From DAOVQB01 sp023128935 (GTDB lineage Bacteria; Eisenbacteria; RBG-16-71-46; CAIMUX01; WJJG01), in the NCBI GenBank assembly GCA_030628905.1, contig DAOVQB010000009.1:1-54388 (forward strand): a stretch of 54,388 nt of DNA. Direction: 5' to 3'. A program made the position numbers and the translations under genes. This document shows positions 16,563 through 24,483 of the stretch, one piece after another. The notes under the pieces were generated by a model. That model was not told the origin of the DNA, did not search any database, and was given only the letters and a program-made list of their open reading frames with translations. Numbering within the stretch: position 1 is the first letter of the stretch; every line of letters begins with the position of its first letter.

Positions 16563-18353
16563 CTATGAGCGCGGGAGATGGATGCGGAATGTGCTTCCGC
16601 GGCCCGGCGCACTTTCCAAGGTGACCGAGCCGCCCTGCGCCTTGGCGATATGCTTGACAATGGCCAATCCCAGGCCGGTACCGCCTTCGCTTCGGCTACG
16701 GGCCTTGTCGACCCGATAGAAGCGCTCGAAGATCCTGCCCTGGTGTTCTGCGGCAATGCCGCGGCCCTGATCGCGGACACTGATTACGATCTCGTCGGCT
16801 TGCGCTTGGGCTTCGATGCGCACCGGCTGGCCAGCTTCACTGTACTTGATGGCGTTGTCTATGAGGTTGACGACTGCGTTCTCGAGCAGTGCCGCGTTGA
16901 TCCTGGCTTGGAGCGCCGGGTCGCAGGAGAGCTCCATCGCGATGCCCCTCTCATTGGCCTTGGACTCACACATCTGCAACGCTCCTGCCAGCACAGGCTC
17001 GATGCGGTTTTCAGCCAGGGCCACGGCGAGCTGCTCGGTATCGCGTTCGATTCGCGAGAGGCTTAGAAGATCTTCAATGATTGCATTGAGACGATCTGCC
17101 TGCCGGGCGAGGATGTCCAGGAAACGCGTGGCATCCTCAGGGTCAGCCACGGCGCCATCCTGAAGTGTCTCGATGGCTCCCTTGATTGAAGTGATCGGCG
17201 TCTTGAGTTCGTGGGAAACATTCGCCACGAAGTCACGACGCATGCTCTCCAGGCGACGTAGGTGCGTGACGTCGTTGAGGACCAGCACAGCGCCAATCTG
17301 CCTATCCTGTGCGTCGCGCAGGGGCGCGCCGCGGACGTGTAGGAAGCGCTGAGGCTCGTTGCGCAGTACTACGTCGCCGGCAACGGGTTCGGGCCCGGCG
17401 AGGGCGCGCTCCACGAGTGCCTGGAGCATGGGATTTCGTAGGGTTTCCTGGATGGTCTGGCCGCGCACCTGCCGCCTGTCCACTCCCAGTATGCGTGCGC
17501 AGGTAGCGTTCATCCTCACGACGCGCGCCTGCGTAGAGACGGCAACGACGCCCTCGGTCATGCTCAGGAGAATGGCTTCCAGTTCGTTGCGCTGGCGTGT
17601 GACAGTCTTGATCCTCTTGTCAAGTTCCGCGCCCATCTGATTCATCGATTCCGCCAAGACGCCGATCTCGACGAGGTTCGGTACCGGAAGCGAACGATCC
17701 AACTCGCCGCGGGCAAACGCCTCCGCGCCCAGGCGGAGATCCTCGAGCGGGCGGGCGATCCGGCGCGCGACGAGCAGACTGGCCATGGCCGTCAGCAGGG
17801 CAACGCCGAGTGCTCCCAGGGCGATCTGCCAGTAGATAGCTGTCAAGGCGTCGCGCACCGATGCGAACGGAATGGATGTTCTCACGGCTGCAACAACCCG
17901 CGCATCGTCCCCGTGTTTCTGCAGGATGGGGACCGCCACGTAGACCATGCTGCGCCGCAGTGTGCGACTGTAGCGGATGGAGCGGGCCGCCATGCCCCGC
18001 AGGGCGCTCTCGATCTCCGGGCGGCCGGGACCGCTGTGAAGCTCCATCCTGACCGGGTTCTCCTCGGAGTCGCCAACGACCTGGCCAGAGGGCAGGATCA
18101 CCGTGACACGCGTGGAGGACTCGCGGCCGAGCTGCTTGCAGAGTGCATCGATGGCGCCCGGTTCGCCTCGCTGGAGCAAGACAGAAACGTGCTCGCGGAC
18201 TAGATGGGCGCGTGATTCCAGATCTGAGGTAGTCTGCTCGAGATAGAATCGCCGGACGAGTCCGGAGGCCAGCACTGTTGCGGCAATGAGAGCCACTAGG
18301 GTGATGATGAAGCAGGATGGAAAAACCTGCCAGAGCAGTCGTATTCTGCGCAA
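16563..18353 (-). CDS. phoR: Phosphate-regulon sensor histidine kinase PhoR
   Basis: About 596 residues from a TTG at 18353, preceded by AAGGA and placed 4 bp after the phoB stop; an ATG at 18437 would overlap phoB by 80 bp. Order: first membrane span (CFIITLVALIAATVLA), an extracytoplasmic domain of about 120 residues, a second span (IALGALGVALLTAMASLLVA), HAMP, PAS (EGVVAVSTQARVVRMN), HisKA with the phospho-accepting His in FVANVSHELKTPIT, and HATPase with NLIDNAIKY, DQGRGI and GGTGLGLAIVKHI boxes. It senses phosphate status through PstSCAB/PhoU and phosphorylates PhoB. The large periplasmic domain resembles Gram-positive-style PhoR more than the short E. coli form. Confidence 0.92.
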   Translation of the reverse strand: MRRIRLLWQVFPSCFIITLVALIAATVLASGLVRRFYLEQTTSDLESRAHLVREHVSVLLQRGEPGAIDALCKQLGRESSTRVTVILPSGQVVGDSEENPVRMELHSGPGRPEIESALRGMAARSIRYSRTLRRSMVYVAVPILQKHGDDARVVAAVRTSIPFASVRDALTAIYWQIALGALGVALLTAMASLLVARRIARPLEDLRLGAEAFARGELDRSLPVPNLVEIGVLAESMNQMGAELDKRIKTVTRQRNELEAILLSMTEGVVAVSTQARVVRMNATCARILGVDRRQVRGQTIQETLRNPMLQALVERALAGPEPVAGDVVLRNEPQRFLHVRGAPLRDAQDRQIGAVLVLNDVTHLRRLESMRRDFVANVSHELKTPITSIKGAIETLQDGAVADPEDATRFLDILARQADRLNAIIEDLLSLSRIERDTEQLAVALAENRIEPVLAGALQMCESKANERGIAMELSCDPALQARINAALLENAVVNLIDNAIKYSEAGQPVRIEAQAQADEIVISVRDQGRGIAAEHQGRIFERFYRVDKARSRSEGGTGLGLAIVKHIAKAQGGSVTLESAPGRGSTFRIHLPRS

Positions 18354-18357
18354 GGGC

Positions 18358-19044
18358 CTAATCCTTGAATCTGTAACCAACGCCTCGGACGGTCTCAATG
18401 TATTCGCCGGCGCCGCCCAACTTCCGTCGAAGTCCAACGACCTGCACGTCCACGGAGCGGTCGGTCACCGCGTAATCCTCTCCTCGAATGCCATCGACGA
18501 TCTGGTAGCGTGTGAAGACCCATCCGGGCCGACTGGCGAGGAAGCGTAGCAGGCTGAATTCGGTGTAGGTCAACCGGACGAGTTCCTTTCCAACGCGAAC
18601 CTCATGGCGACGGACGTCGATAACCAGATCGTGGATCTGGATCCGATCCTTCTCATCATGCGGTTCTCTCCTGTTCCGGCGGAGCACAGCGCGAATCCGG
18701 GAGATGAGCACCTTGGCACTGAACGGCTTGGTCACATAGTCATCGGCGCCGACTTCCAGTCCCGCGACGATGTCGGACTCCTCGCCCTTGGCCGTTAGCA
18801 TGACGATGGGGATGTTCTCGCTGTCCGGGTCCTTGCGCAGGCGCCGGCAGACTTCGAGTCCGTCGATGCCGGGAAGCATGAGGTCGAGAACGACAAGATC
18901 CGGCCGTTTGGCCTGGGCCAATTCCAAGCCATCTTCCCCGCATCCGGCGCAGCTCACCGTGAAGCCCTCGCGCGACAGGTTGTACTCGAGGAGCTCTCGG
19001 ATGTCCTGCTCGTCCTCGACGACGAGAATATGCTTGCTGGCCAT
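18358..19044 (-). CDS. phoB: Phosphate-regulon response regulator PhoB (OmpR family)
   Basis: 228 residues from ATG 19044, which follows GAGGAAG; the longer open frame reaches back into the tandem array and is not used. The receiver domain shows HILVVEDEQDI (acidic pocket), VVLDLMLPGIDGLE (phospho-Asp) and VMLTAKGEESD, KPFSAKVL with the conserved Lys. The C-terminal winged helix has LTYTEFSLLRFLASRPGWVF and the VDVQVVGLRRKL recognition region. It heads the pho cluster and precedes phoR by 4 bp. A 14-bp tandem array lies in its leader. Confidence 0.94.
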   Translation of the reverse strand: MASKHILVVEDEQDIRELLEYNLSREGFTVSCAGCGEDGLELAQAKRPDLVVLDLMLPGIDGLEVCRRLRKDPDSENIPIVMLTAKGEESDIVAGLEVGADDYVTKPFSAKVLISRIRAVLRRNRREPHDEKDRIQIHDLVIDVRRHEVRVGKELVRLTYTEFSLLRFLASRPGWVFTRYQIVDGIRGEDYAVTDRSVDVQVVGLRRKLGGAGEYIETVRGVGYRFKD

Positions 19045-19086
19045 CCGCCGCTTCCTCTCAGGTAGCTGCCACTCCTTCATTAAGCC

Positions 19087-19210
19087 GGCCAAAACATTTA
19101 GCCAACCATATAGGGCCAGCCACGTAAAGCCAGCCACGTAAAGCCAGCCGCATTGGGCTCTCTATCAGGCCAGCTATATAAGACCAGCTATGTAGAGCCA
19201 GATACAATGT
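19087..19210. repeat. 14-bp tandem array in the phoB leader
   Basis: GCCA-initiated units recur at 19101, 19115, 19129 and 19143, and again in phase at 19169, 19183 (as ACCA) and 19197, giving an exact 14-bp step with a degenerate middle. The consensus is GCCAGCYAYRTARA. Two central units are identical. The array lies 43-166 bp upstream of the phoB start codon. Confidence 0.85.
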
Positions 19211-19216
19211 ATACCA
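19208..19216 (-). promoter_or_regulatory. Possible extended -10 element for phoB
   Basis: On the minus strand TGGTATACA resembles an extended -10 box (TGnTATAAT). If used, the transcript would begin near 19200 and carry the whole 14-bp array in its 5' leader. There is no -35 match, which is usual for activator-dependent promoters. Confidence 0.25.
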
Positions 19217-19357
19217 CTCCTCGTGTTAGGATTCGATTAGGCTCAGGTGAGGATTGCTCCATATTTTGAGCTTTGCTCCCCCCCCGATACTTGTTGTGAG
19301 CTCATCAATTGGCTGTCTTCACGGCAACTAGCCTCAACTCACCAACTCACAGGGCTT

Positions 19358-19386
19358 TTGACAGTGCCCCAGCCGTCTGATATGCT
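19358..19386 (+). promoter_or_regulatory. Strong sigma-70-type promoter for the 2,3-DPG synthetase/sucCD genes
   Basis: TTGACA (19358-19363), a 17-nt spacer and TATGCT (19381-19386) give a near-consensus promoter. It predicts a transcript start near 19393 and an unusually long 5' leader of about 260 nt. Confidence 0.65.
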
Positions 19387-19512
19387 CCTTGACTTGCGTT
19401 TTCGTCAAGCACGCGTTCCGGCCTCCCCGGCCCGTGAGTGAGATATCCTGCGCCGCCAGGACCGACAAGGTTTGGCGGGCCATTGCGGGTATCCCCGCCG
19501 TCGGGTGAGTGC

Positions 19513-19530
19513 CCCGATCAGGTGATCGGG
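19513..19530 (+). promoter_or_regulatory. Leader hairpin
   Basis: CCCGATCA (19513-19520) and TGATCGGG (19523-19530) are exact complements with only GG between, so the outer pairs could close a compact hairpin, or the DNA could be an 18-bp operator-like dyad. It lies in the predicted leader about 120 nt before the start codon. Confidence 0.4.
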
Positions 19531-19575
19531 TGAGGGGGCGGAACTAGGCAGTCCTCCCTGGCTCAGGGGGTGAGG

Positions 19576-19633
19576 ATCTTGGAGCGCTGGAGCTCCAGAG
19601 ATGGAGAATCTTGGAGCGCTGGAGCTCCAGAGA
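19576..19633. repeat. Twin 26-bp repeats, each with a 12-bp palindrome
   Basis: A 26-bp sequence at 19576-19601 is repeated exactly at 19608-19633, 32 bp apart centre to centre. Each copy holds the perfect palindrome CTGGAGCTCCAG (19587-19598 and 19619-19630). The second copy ends immediately before the ribosome site at about 19635. Confidence 0.9.
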
Positions 19634-19651
19634 CGAGGAGGGCGTAGAAAG

Positions 19652-20980
19652 ATGAAGGAGAAGCGCAGACAGATCATCATTTTGGGAGCGGGTGGTCGGG
19701 ACTTCCACAATTTCAACATGGTCTATCGCAACGACCCCTCGGTCGAGGTAGTGGCTTTCACCGCGGCGCAGATCCCAGGGATCGATGGGCGCGTCTATCC
19801 CGCTTCGCTGGCTGGTGAGCACTACCCGCATGGGATTGCGATCGTCTCCGAAAAGGTGCTCCCCGAACTGATCAAGAAGAACGAGATTGATCAGGTGGTT
19901 CTGGCCTACTCCGATCTCTCCAATGACAAGGTCATGGAGCTATTGGCTTGGGTACAGTCTATGGGCCCGCACTTCACTGTCCTCGGCCCAGACAAGACAC
20001 AGGCCCCGAGCACCAAGCCGGTCATTTCCGTACTGGCTGTACGCACGGGCTGTGGCAAGAGCCAAACCTCGCGCAAGCTCTCGGCCATCCTGCGTGCCAT
20101 GGGCAAGACAGCCGTGGCTGTCCGCCATCCGATGCCCTACGGCGATCTGGCAAGGCAGGGCGTCCAGCGTTTTGCATCCATCGAGGATCTGGAGAAGCAG
20201 AAGTGCACCATCGAAGAGATGGAGGAGTACGAGCCGCATATTGCGAGCGGCACGATCTGCTATGCGGGCGTCGACTATGAGGCGATTCTGCGCGAAGCCG
20301 AAAAGGAAGCCGATGTCGTCATCTGGGACGGTGGCAACAACGACACGTCATTTTATAGGGCCGATCTAACCATCACAGTGGTGGATCCGCACCGGCCGGG
20401 CCATGAAAGCAACTACTATCCGGGACAGACCTGCCTTCGTCAGGCCGATGTCGTCGTGATCAACAAGATCGACTCAGCCGGACAGGAGGGCATCGATCAG
20501 GTCCGTGAGAATATCCGCTGCCATAACCCGACTGCAAAAGTGATCGAGGCAGCTTCGCCTATCTCGGTGGAAGGTTTCGAGCAGATTCGTGGCAAGCGTG
20601 TGCTGGTCGTTGAGGACGGTCCCACGCTGACCCACGGCGGGATGAAATTTGGCGCGGGGGTGGTGGCCGCCCGGAAGTTCGGCGCTGCTGAGATCATCGA
20701 CCCCAGACCATTCCTGGTGGGCGAGCTTGCGAAAACCTTCGAGCTCTATCCGGAGATTGGCCACATCCTGCCCGCCATGGGATATGGCAAGCAGCAGATC
20801 AGGGACCTCGAGGCAACGATCGCCAAGGTAGACTGCGACCTCGTGATCGTCGGCACGCCCATCGACCTGCGGCGGATCGTCAAGATCGAGCAACCAGCGC
20901 TGCGGGTGGGGTATGATCTCCAGGAGATCGGCCAGCCGACCCTGAAAGGGGTTCTCGAGGAGTTCTTCGTAGAGCGCTAG
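19652..20980 (+). CDS. Cyclic 2,3-diphosphoglycerate synthetase-like GTPase family protein
   Basis: 442 residues from ATG 19652, with GAGGAGGG upstream; a start at 19601 would fall in the twin repeat. The N-terminus (IIILGAGGRDFHNFN) is Rossmann-like. VLAVRTGCGKSQTSRKL is a modified P-loop, and ADVVIWDGGNNDTSFY and VVINKIDSAG act as switch and NKxD-like motifs, as in the family named after the archaeal cyclic 2,3-diphosphoglycerate synthetase. Many bacterial members are annotated by this homology although cyclic 2,3-DPG is not known in those hosts. It precedes sucC by 21 bp, so a link to succinyl-CoA or other CoA/phosphate energy metabolism is possible. The actual reaction is uncertain. Confidence 0.75.
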   Translation: MKEKRRQIIILGAGGRDFHNFNMVYRNDPSVEVVAFTAAQIPGIDGRVYPASLAGEHYPHGIAIVSEKVLPELIKKNEIDQVVLAYSDLSNDKVMELLAWVQSMGPHFTVLGPDKTQAPSTKPVISVLAVRTGCGKSQTSRKLSAILRAMGKTAVAVRHPMPYGDLARQGVQRFASIEDLEKQKCTIEEMEEYEPHIASGTICYAGVDYEAILREAEKEADVVIWDGGNNDTSFYRADLTITVVDPHRPGHESNYYPGQTCLRQADVVVINKIDSAGQEGIDQVRENIRCHNPTAKVIEAASPISVEGFEQIRGKRVLVVEDGPTLTHGGMKFGAGVVAARKFGAAEIIDPRPFLVGELAKTFELYPEIGHILPAMGYGKQQIRDLEATIAKVDCDLVIVGTPIDLRRIVKIEQPALRVGYDLQEIGQPTLKGVLEEFFVER

Positions 20981-21001
20981 AAGCCTAGGGAGATCAGTGG
21001 T

Positions 21002-22159
21002 GTGAACATTCACGAGTATCAGGCCAAGGAAATCTTTGGCCACTACGGCATCCGGGTGCATGCGGGCAAGGTTGTGCGCACCGCCGGCGAGGCGGGCGAT
21101 GCCGCCCAAGCGCTGGGTGGACGCATGGTAATCAAGGCGCAGGTCCACGCGGGAGGACGCGGCAAGGCCGGTGGGATCAAGCTGGCTGATACGTGGGAAG
21201 AGGCCCGGGAGAAGGCTGATGGCATCCTGGGCTTGACCATCAAGGGCATCCCGGTGCGCAAGGTCTTCGTGACCCCCGCGGCCGAGATCGGGCATGAATA
21301 CTACCTGGGCGCCATCCTGGACCGCGAGGCCCGCCTGCCGATGATGATGGTGTCCCGTGAAGGGGGGATCGACATCGAGGAGGTGGCCGCGAAAACCCCC
21401 GAGAAGATCCACAAGCTCCACTTCGATCCCTATCACGGGTTACGATCGTTTCAGGCCAGGGAGCTGGCGCACACAATCGAACCCGATGGCCGCAAGGCGC
21501 TTGCCATCGCCGGCGTCCTGGTCAAGCTTTCGCAGGCGTTCCTCGGCGTCCACGCCACACTGGCCGAGATCAATCCACTCGTGGAACTGCAAGCAGGCGG
21601 CTTCTTGGCACTGGATGCCAAGATCAATCTGGACGACAGCGCCGTGGCCATGAGGAGCGACCTCGAAGCACTCCGCGATCCGGACATGCGGGATGACAAG
21701 CAGGACAAAGCTCGCGAGTTCGGGCTTTCTTTCATTCCCCTGGAAGGCAATATCGGGTGCGTCGTCAATGGCGCGGGCCTGGCCATGGCCACCATGGATC
21801 TGGTCAAGCATTTTGGCGGGGATCCGGCGAACTTCCTGGATATTGGAGGCAGTTCGAGCCCGGAGAAAGTCGTCACGGCTTTGGAGATCATCACCGCCGA
21901 TCCCCGGGTGCAGGCGATCCTCTTCAACATCTTTGGCGGTATCACCCGGTGTGATCATGTCGCGGAGGGGATTGTGACGGCTCTGCGGGAAACCAAGATC
22001 GACCTGCCGATCGTGGTCCGATTGACGGGGACGAATGCAGAGCGCGGGCGCAAGATCCTGGAGGAAAGCGGCGCGGCCATCTTCGCAGCCACCATGGAGG
22101 AAGCGGTGCAGGAGGCGATCCGCCAAGCAGGGCTCAACGACAAAGGAAAGCGCACCTGA
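21002..22159 (+). CDS. sucC: Succinyl-CoA synthetase beta subunit (ADP-forming)
   Basis: 385 residues from GTG 21002 with a GGGAGA site upstream. It has the ATP-grasp domain (NIHEYQAKEIFGHYGI at the N-terminus, VIKAQVHAGGRGKAGGI) and a C-terminal CoA-ligase fold (NGAGLAMATMDLVKHFGG, NIFGGITRCDHVAEGI). It couples succinyl-CoA cleavage to ATP synthesis in the TCA cycle. The length matches the usual 380-390. It forms an operon with sucD and the upstream GTPase gene. Confidence 0.96.
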   Translation: MNIHEYQAKEIFGHYGIRVHAGKVVRTAGEAGDAAQALGGRMVIKAQVHAGGRGKAGGIKLADTWEEAREKADGILGLTIKGIPVRKVFVTPAAEIGHEYYLGAILDREARLPMMMVSREGGIDIEEVAAKTPEKIHKLHFDPYHGLRSFQARELAHTIEPDGRKALAIAGVLVKLSQAFLGVHATLAEINPLVELQAGGFLALDAKINLDDSAVAMRSDLEALRDPDMRDDKQDKAREFGLSFIPLEGNIGCVVNGAGLAMATMDLVKHFGGDPANFLDIGGSSSPEKVVTALEIITADPRVQAILFNIFGGITRCDHVAEGIVTALRETKIDLPIVVRLTGTNAERGRKILEESGAAIFAATMEEAVQEAIRQAGLNDKGKRT

Positions 22160-22204
22160 GGAGCCCGTAGACAGAATAGGTAAGTGGCCTGAGGAGAAGA
22201 GTAG

Positions 22205-23089
22205 GTGAGCATCCTGATCGATGAAAAGACGCGGGTTCTCGTACAGGGCATCACAGGGCGCGACGGTTCCTTCCATGCCCGGGGCATGCGGGACTACGGC
22301 ACACAGGTTGTGGGGGGGGTAACGCCCGGGAAAGGCGGGACCCAGGTTGATGGCATACCAGTGTACAATACAGTGGCTGGGTGTGTAAAAGAGACCGGAG
22401 CCGATGCCTCGGTGATATATGTGCGGGCCCCGTTTGCGCCAGATGCTATCCTCGAGGCCGCCCACGCTGGGATCAATCTAGTGGTGGCGATCAGCGAGGG
22501 CGTTCCGGCGCTGGAGATGGCCCGGGTAATGCAGGAGGTAACTGCGCTCGGCACGCGGGTGATTGGACCCAACAGCCCAGGGTTGATCAGCCCTGGCAAG
22601 TGCAAGATCGGCATCATGCCCGGCTCGATCCACATGCCCGGGAAGATCGGTGTTGTCTCGCGCAGCGGAACGCTGACCTACGAGATGGTCTGGCAGCTGA
22701 CGACCCACGATCTGGGTCAGTCGACTGCGATCGGCATCGGGGGCGATCCGATTATCGGCACGCGCTTCCTGGACGTACTGCGGCTCTTCAAGGATGATCC
22801 CGATACCGACGGCGTAGTACTTCTCGGTGAGATCGGCGGCAGCGCGGAGGAGGAGGCAGCCGCGTATATATCCCAGGAGATGCACAAGCCGGCCGTAGCC
22901 TTCATCGCCGGCCGAACGGCTCCGCCCGGTAAGCGCATGGGCCACGCTGGGGCGATCATCTCGAGGGGTCAAGGGACGGCTGATGAGAAGATCCGCGCGT
23001 TGGAGAAAGCCGGCATCCCGGTCGCGCGCATTCCCTCGGAGGTCGGCCCGCTGATGCAGGAGGCGCTCTGCAGTTCCGGTTTAAGGTAA
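22205..23089 (+). CDS. sucD: Succinyl-CoA synthetase alpha subunit
   Basis: 294 residues from GTG 22205 (AGGAGAAGAGTAG upstream). The N-terminal CoA-binding Rossmann domain reads VLVQGITGRDGSFHARGM and VVGGVTPGKGGTQ; the phosphorylated active-site His is in RMGHAGAIISRGQGTA. It partners SucC. A 14-bp palindrome follows the stop codon within 2 bp. Confidence 0.96.
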   Translation: MSILIDEKTRVLVQGITGRDGSFHARGMRDYGTQVVGGVTPGKGGTQVDGIPVYNTVAGCVKETGADASVIYVRAPFAPDAILEAAHAGINLVVAISEGVPALEMARVMQEVTALGTRVIGPNSPGLISPGKCKIGIMPGSIHMPGKIGVVSRSGTLTYEMVWQLTTHDLGQSTAIGIGGDPIIGTRFLDVLRLFKDDPDTDGVVLLGEIGGSAEEEAAAYISQEMHKPAVAFIAGRTAPPGKRMGHAGAIISRGQGTADEKIRALEKAGIPVARIPSEVGPLMQEALCSSGLR

Positions 23090-23090
23090 G

Positions 23091-23104
23091 GGCTCGCGCG
23101 AGCC
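23091..23104. repeat. 14-bp palindrome after sucD (shared with the rnc 3' side)
   Basis: GGCTCGCGCGAGCC is a perfect palindrome just after the sucD stop. A near copy with the same flanks (TAAGGGCT-GCGCGAGCCAT-A) sits after rnc at 29285-29298. It may form a small hairpin or be a protein-binding site. Confidence 0.6.
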
Positions 23105-23159
23105 ATAAGGGTTCCTGGAACGGGCGCCCATAATCACTTTTGAATCCGTGAGGTGATAA

Positions 23160-23579
23160 TTGCTGGAACAGACATTTACAATGATCAAGCCAGACTCCGT
23201 TGAGCGCGGTGAGACCGGCCGGATTCTGGCGCGCATGGAAACGGCGGGTCTTGTCATCAAGCGCCTTAAGATGCTGCACCTCAGCCCGGAGGAAGCACGG
23301 CAGTTCTATCACATGCATGCCGGCAAGCCTTTTTTTGAGCACTTGGTGGCATACATCTCAGCGGGGCCGGTTTGCGCGGTGGTTCTTGAAAAGGAGGATG
23401 CGATCCGCGAGCTGCGAGCCCTCGTGGGGGCGACCGATCCGGCTGAGGCCGACGAGGGGACCATCCGCCGGGAGTTTGGACTGGACAACAGACGCAACGC
23501 GGTGCATGCCTCGGATGCGCCAGAGACGGCGCGCGAGGAGATAGCCTTTTTTGGGCTGACCCTGTCGCGCGAGGCCTGA
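23160..23579 (+). CDS. ndk: Nucleoside diphosphate kinase
   Basis: 139 residues from a TTG start at 23160 (GTGAGGTGATAA precedes it); the family N-terminus EQTFTMIKPDSVERG fixes this start. It transfers gamma-phosphate between NTPs and NDPs through a phospho-His in NAVHASD. The other NDK residues (Lys in MIKPD, KPFFEHLVAYISAGP, RxxxG-type loops) are present. Its position after sucCD suits use of the NTP made by succinyl-CoA synthetase. Confidence 0.96.
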   Translation: MLEQTFTMIKPDSVERGETGRILARMETAGLVIKRLKMLHLSPEEARQFYHMHAGKPFFEHLVAYISAGPVCAVVLEKEDAIRELRALVGATDPAEADEGTIRREFGLDNRRNAVHASDAPETAREEIAFFGLTLSREA

Positions 23580-23597
23580 GGAGACGGTAAGGGGACA

Positions 23598-24140
23598 ATG
23601 AGCGGACGGGGACCACTGACATATACCCTGAGTGAGTTCTCCGAGGGAACAAGCGAGCGGAGCGAACAGCTCGACGCCGGGGCGCTGAACCTGGGCGATG
23701 TGCAGGTTTCGATACCGCACCCCGTGGAGGTCTCGCTTGAGATCACCCGGATGCGAGAGGAGTTTCGGATTCGTGGGCAGGCTACATTGCGCGTCAGCCA
23801 GAACTGTGTCCGCTGTCTAGAATCAGTCGAGTCTGTACTGACGGCCCCGATAGCGATGCTGGTGCGCGGCCGCCATGAGCGGGAGAATGAGTCTCGCGAC
23901 GCCCCCGAGGGTGTGCTCTACCACGATGGCGAGAGCTTCTCGCTCCTGAATGAGGTGCGTCAGTCCGTTATATTAGAGCTCCCCGCGGATCCGTTCTGCG
24001 GGCCCGATTGCAAGGGGCTATGCCCTCATTGTGGCGTGAATCTGAACAATGGTAGCTGCGATTGTGCAGCTTCCGCCCTGGGGGACCCTCGCTGGGGGGT
24101 ACTCCACAACCTCCGGCAGGGACAAATGCCGGATCATTGA
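23598..24140 (+). CDS. yceD: YceD/DUF177 family protein (23S rRNA accumulation)
   Basis: 180 residues. DUF177/YceD proteins are found next to rpmF across bacteria and affect 23S rRNA levels. Here the middle has NCVRCLES and the C-terminus a dense Cys cluster (CGPDCKGLCPHCGVNLNNG, then CDC), a likely zinc site typical of the non-proteobacterial form. It lies 18 bp after ndk and 89 bp before rpmF. Confidence 0.85.
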   Translation: MSGRGPLTYTLSEFSEGTSERSEQLDAGALNLGDVQVSIPHPVEVSLEITRMREEFRIRGQATLRVSQNCVRCLESVESVLTAPIAMLVRGRHERENESRDAPEGVLYHDGESFSLLNEVRQSVILELPADPFCGPDCKGLCPHCGVNLNNGSCDCAASALGDPRWGVLHNLRQGQMPDH

Positions 24141-24229
24141 AGTAAAGTACGGAAGAATGAAGGCAGCTCCGGGGCGGATTAGGGAGCAAGGCACCTGATT
24201 CCGTTGGGGTTTCAGGAAAGGAGTCTAAG

Positions 24230-24409
24230 ATGGCAGTTCCGAAGCGACGTCATTCGAAGACAAGGCGCAACAAAAGGCGGGGGCAGTGGAAGATCTCGGC
24301 GCCCACCACCGTGGCGTGCAGCCACTGCGGGGAGCCGAAGCGGCTCCACCGGATCTGCCCCCACTGCGGTCACTACAAGGGTGAAGAAGTTCTCCTGGTC
24401 AAGTCGTAG
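24230..24409 (+). CDS. rpmF: Large ribosomal subunit protein bL32
   Basis: A 59-residue basic protein of the 50S subunit. It begins MAVPKRRHSKTRRNKRR, the hallmark L32 N-terminus, and has a zinc ribbon (VACSHCGEPK and RICPHCGHY), so it is the zinc-containing form. ATG 24230 follows AAAGGAG with good spacing. The yceD-rpmF-plsX order is conserved widely. Confidence 0.97.
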   Translation: MAVPKRRHSKTRRNKRRGQWKISAPTTVACSHCGEPKRLHRICPHCGHYKGEEVLLVKS

Positions 24410-24483
24410 AATCCAGGGACGGTTTGGGCCCCGACCTGGAGGGTGTGGACCTACTCATAGGGCTAGACGCGAGGAGTCTGCCA

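Larger units (their letters stand above)
19211..19651. other. Long intergenic leader region of the GTPase-sucCD cluster
   Basis: Beyond the phoB array there is no recognisable gene up to 19652. The region holds a strong sigma-70-like promoter (19358-19386), a hairpin (19513-19530) and two copies of a 26-bp repeat containing the palindrome CTGGAGCTCCAG (19576-19633). Confidence 0.6.

Noticed and set aside
20474..22465. Two long minus-strand frames (about 320 and 341 residues)
   Set aside because: They oppose the GTPase gene, sucC and the start of sucD, all certain genes, and show no protein-like features.
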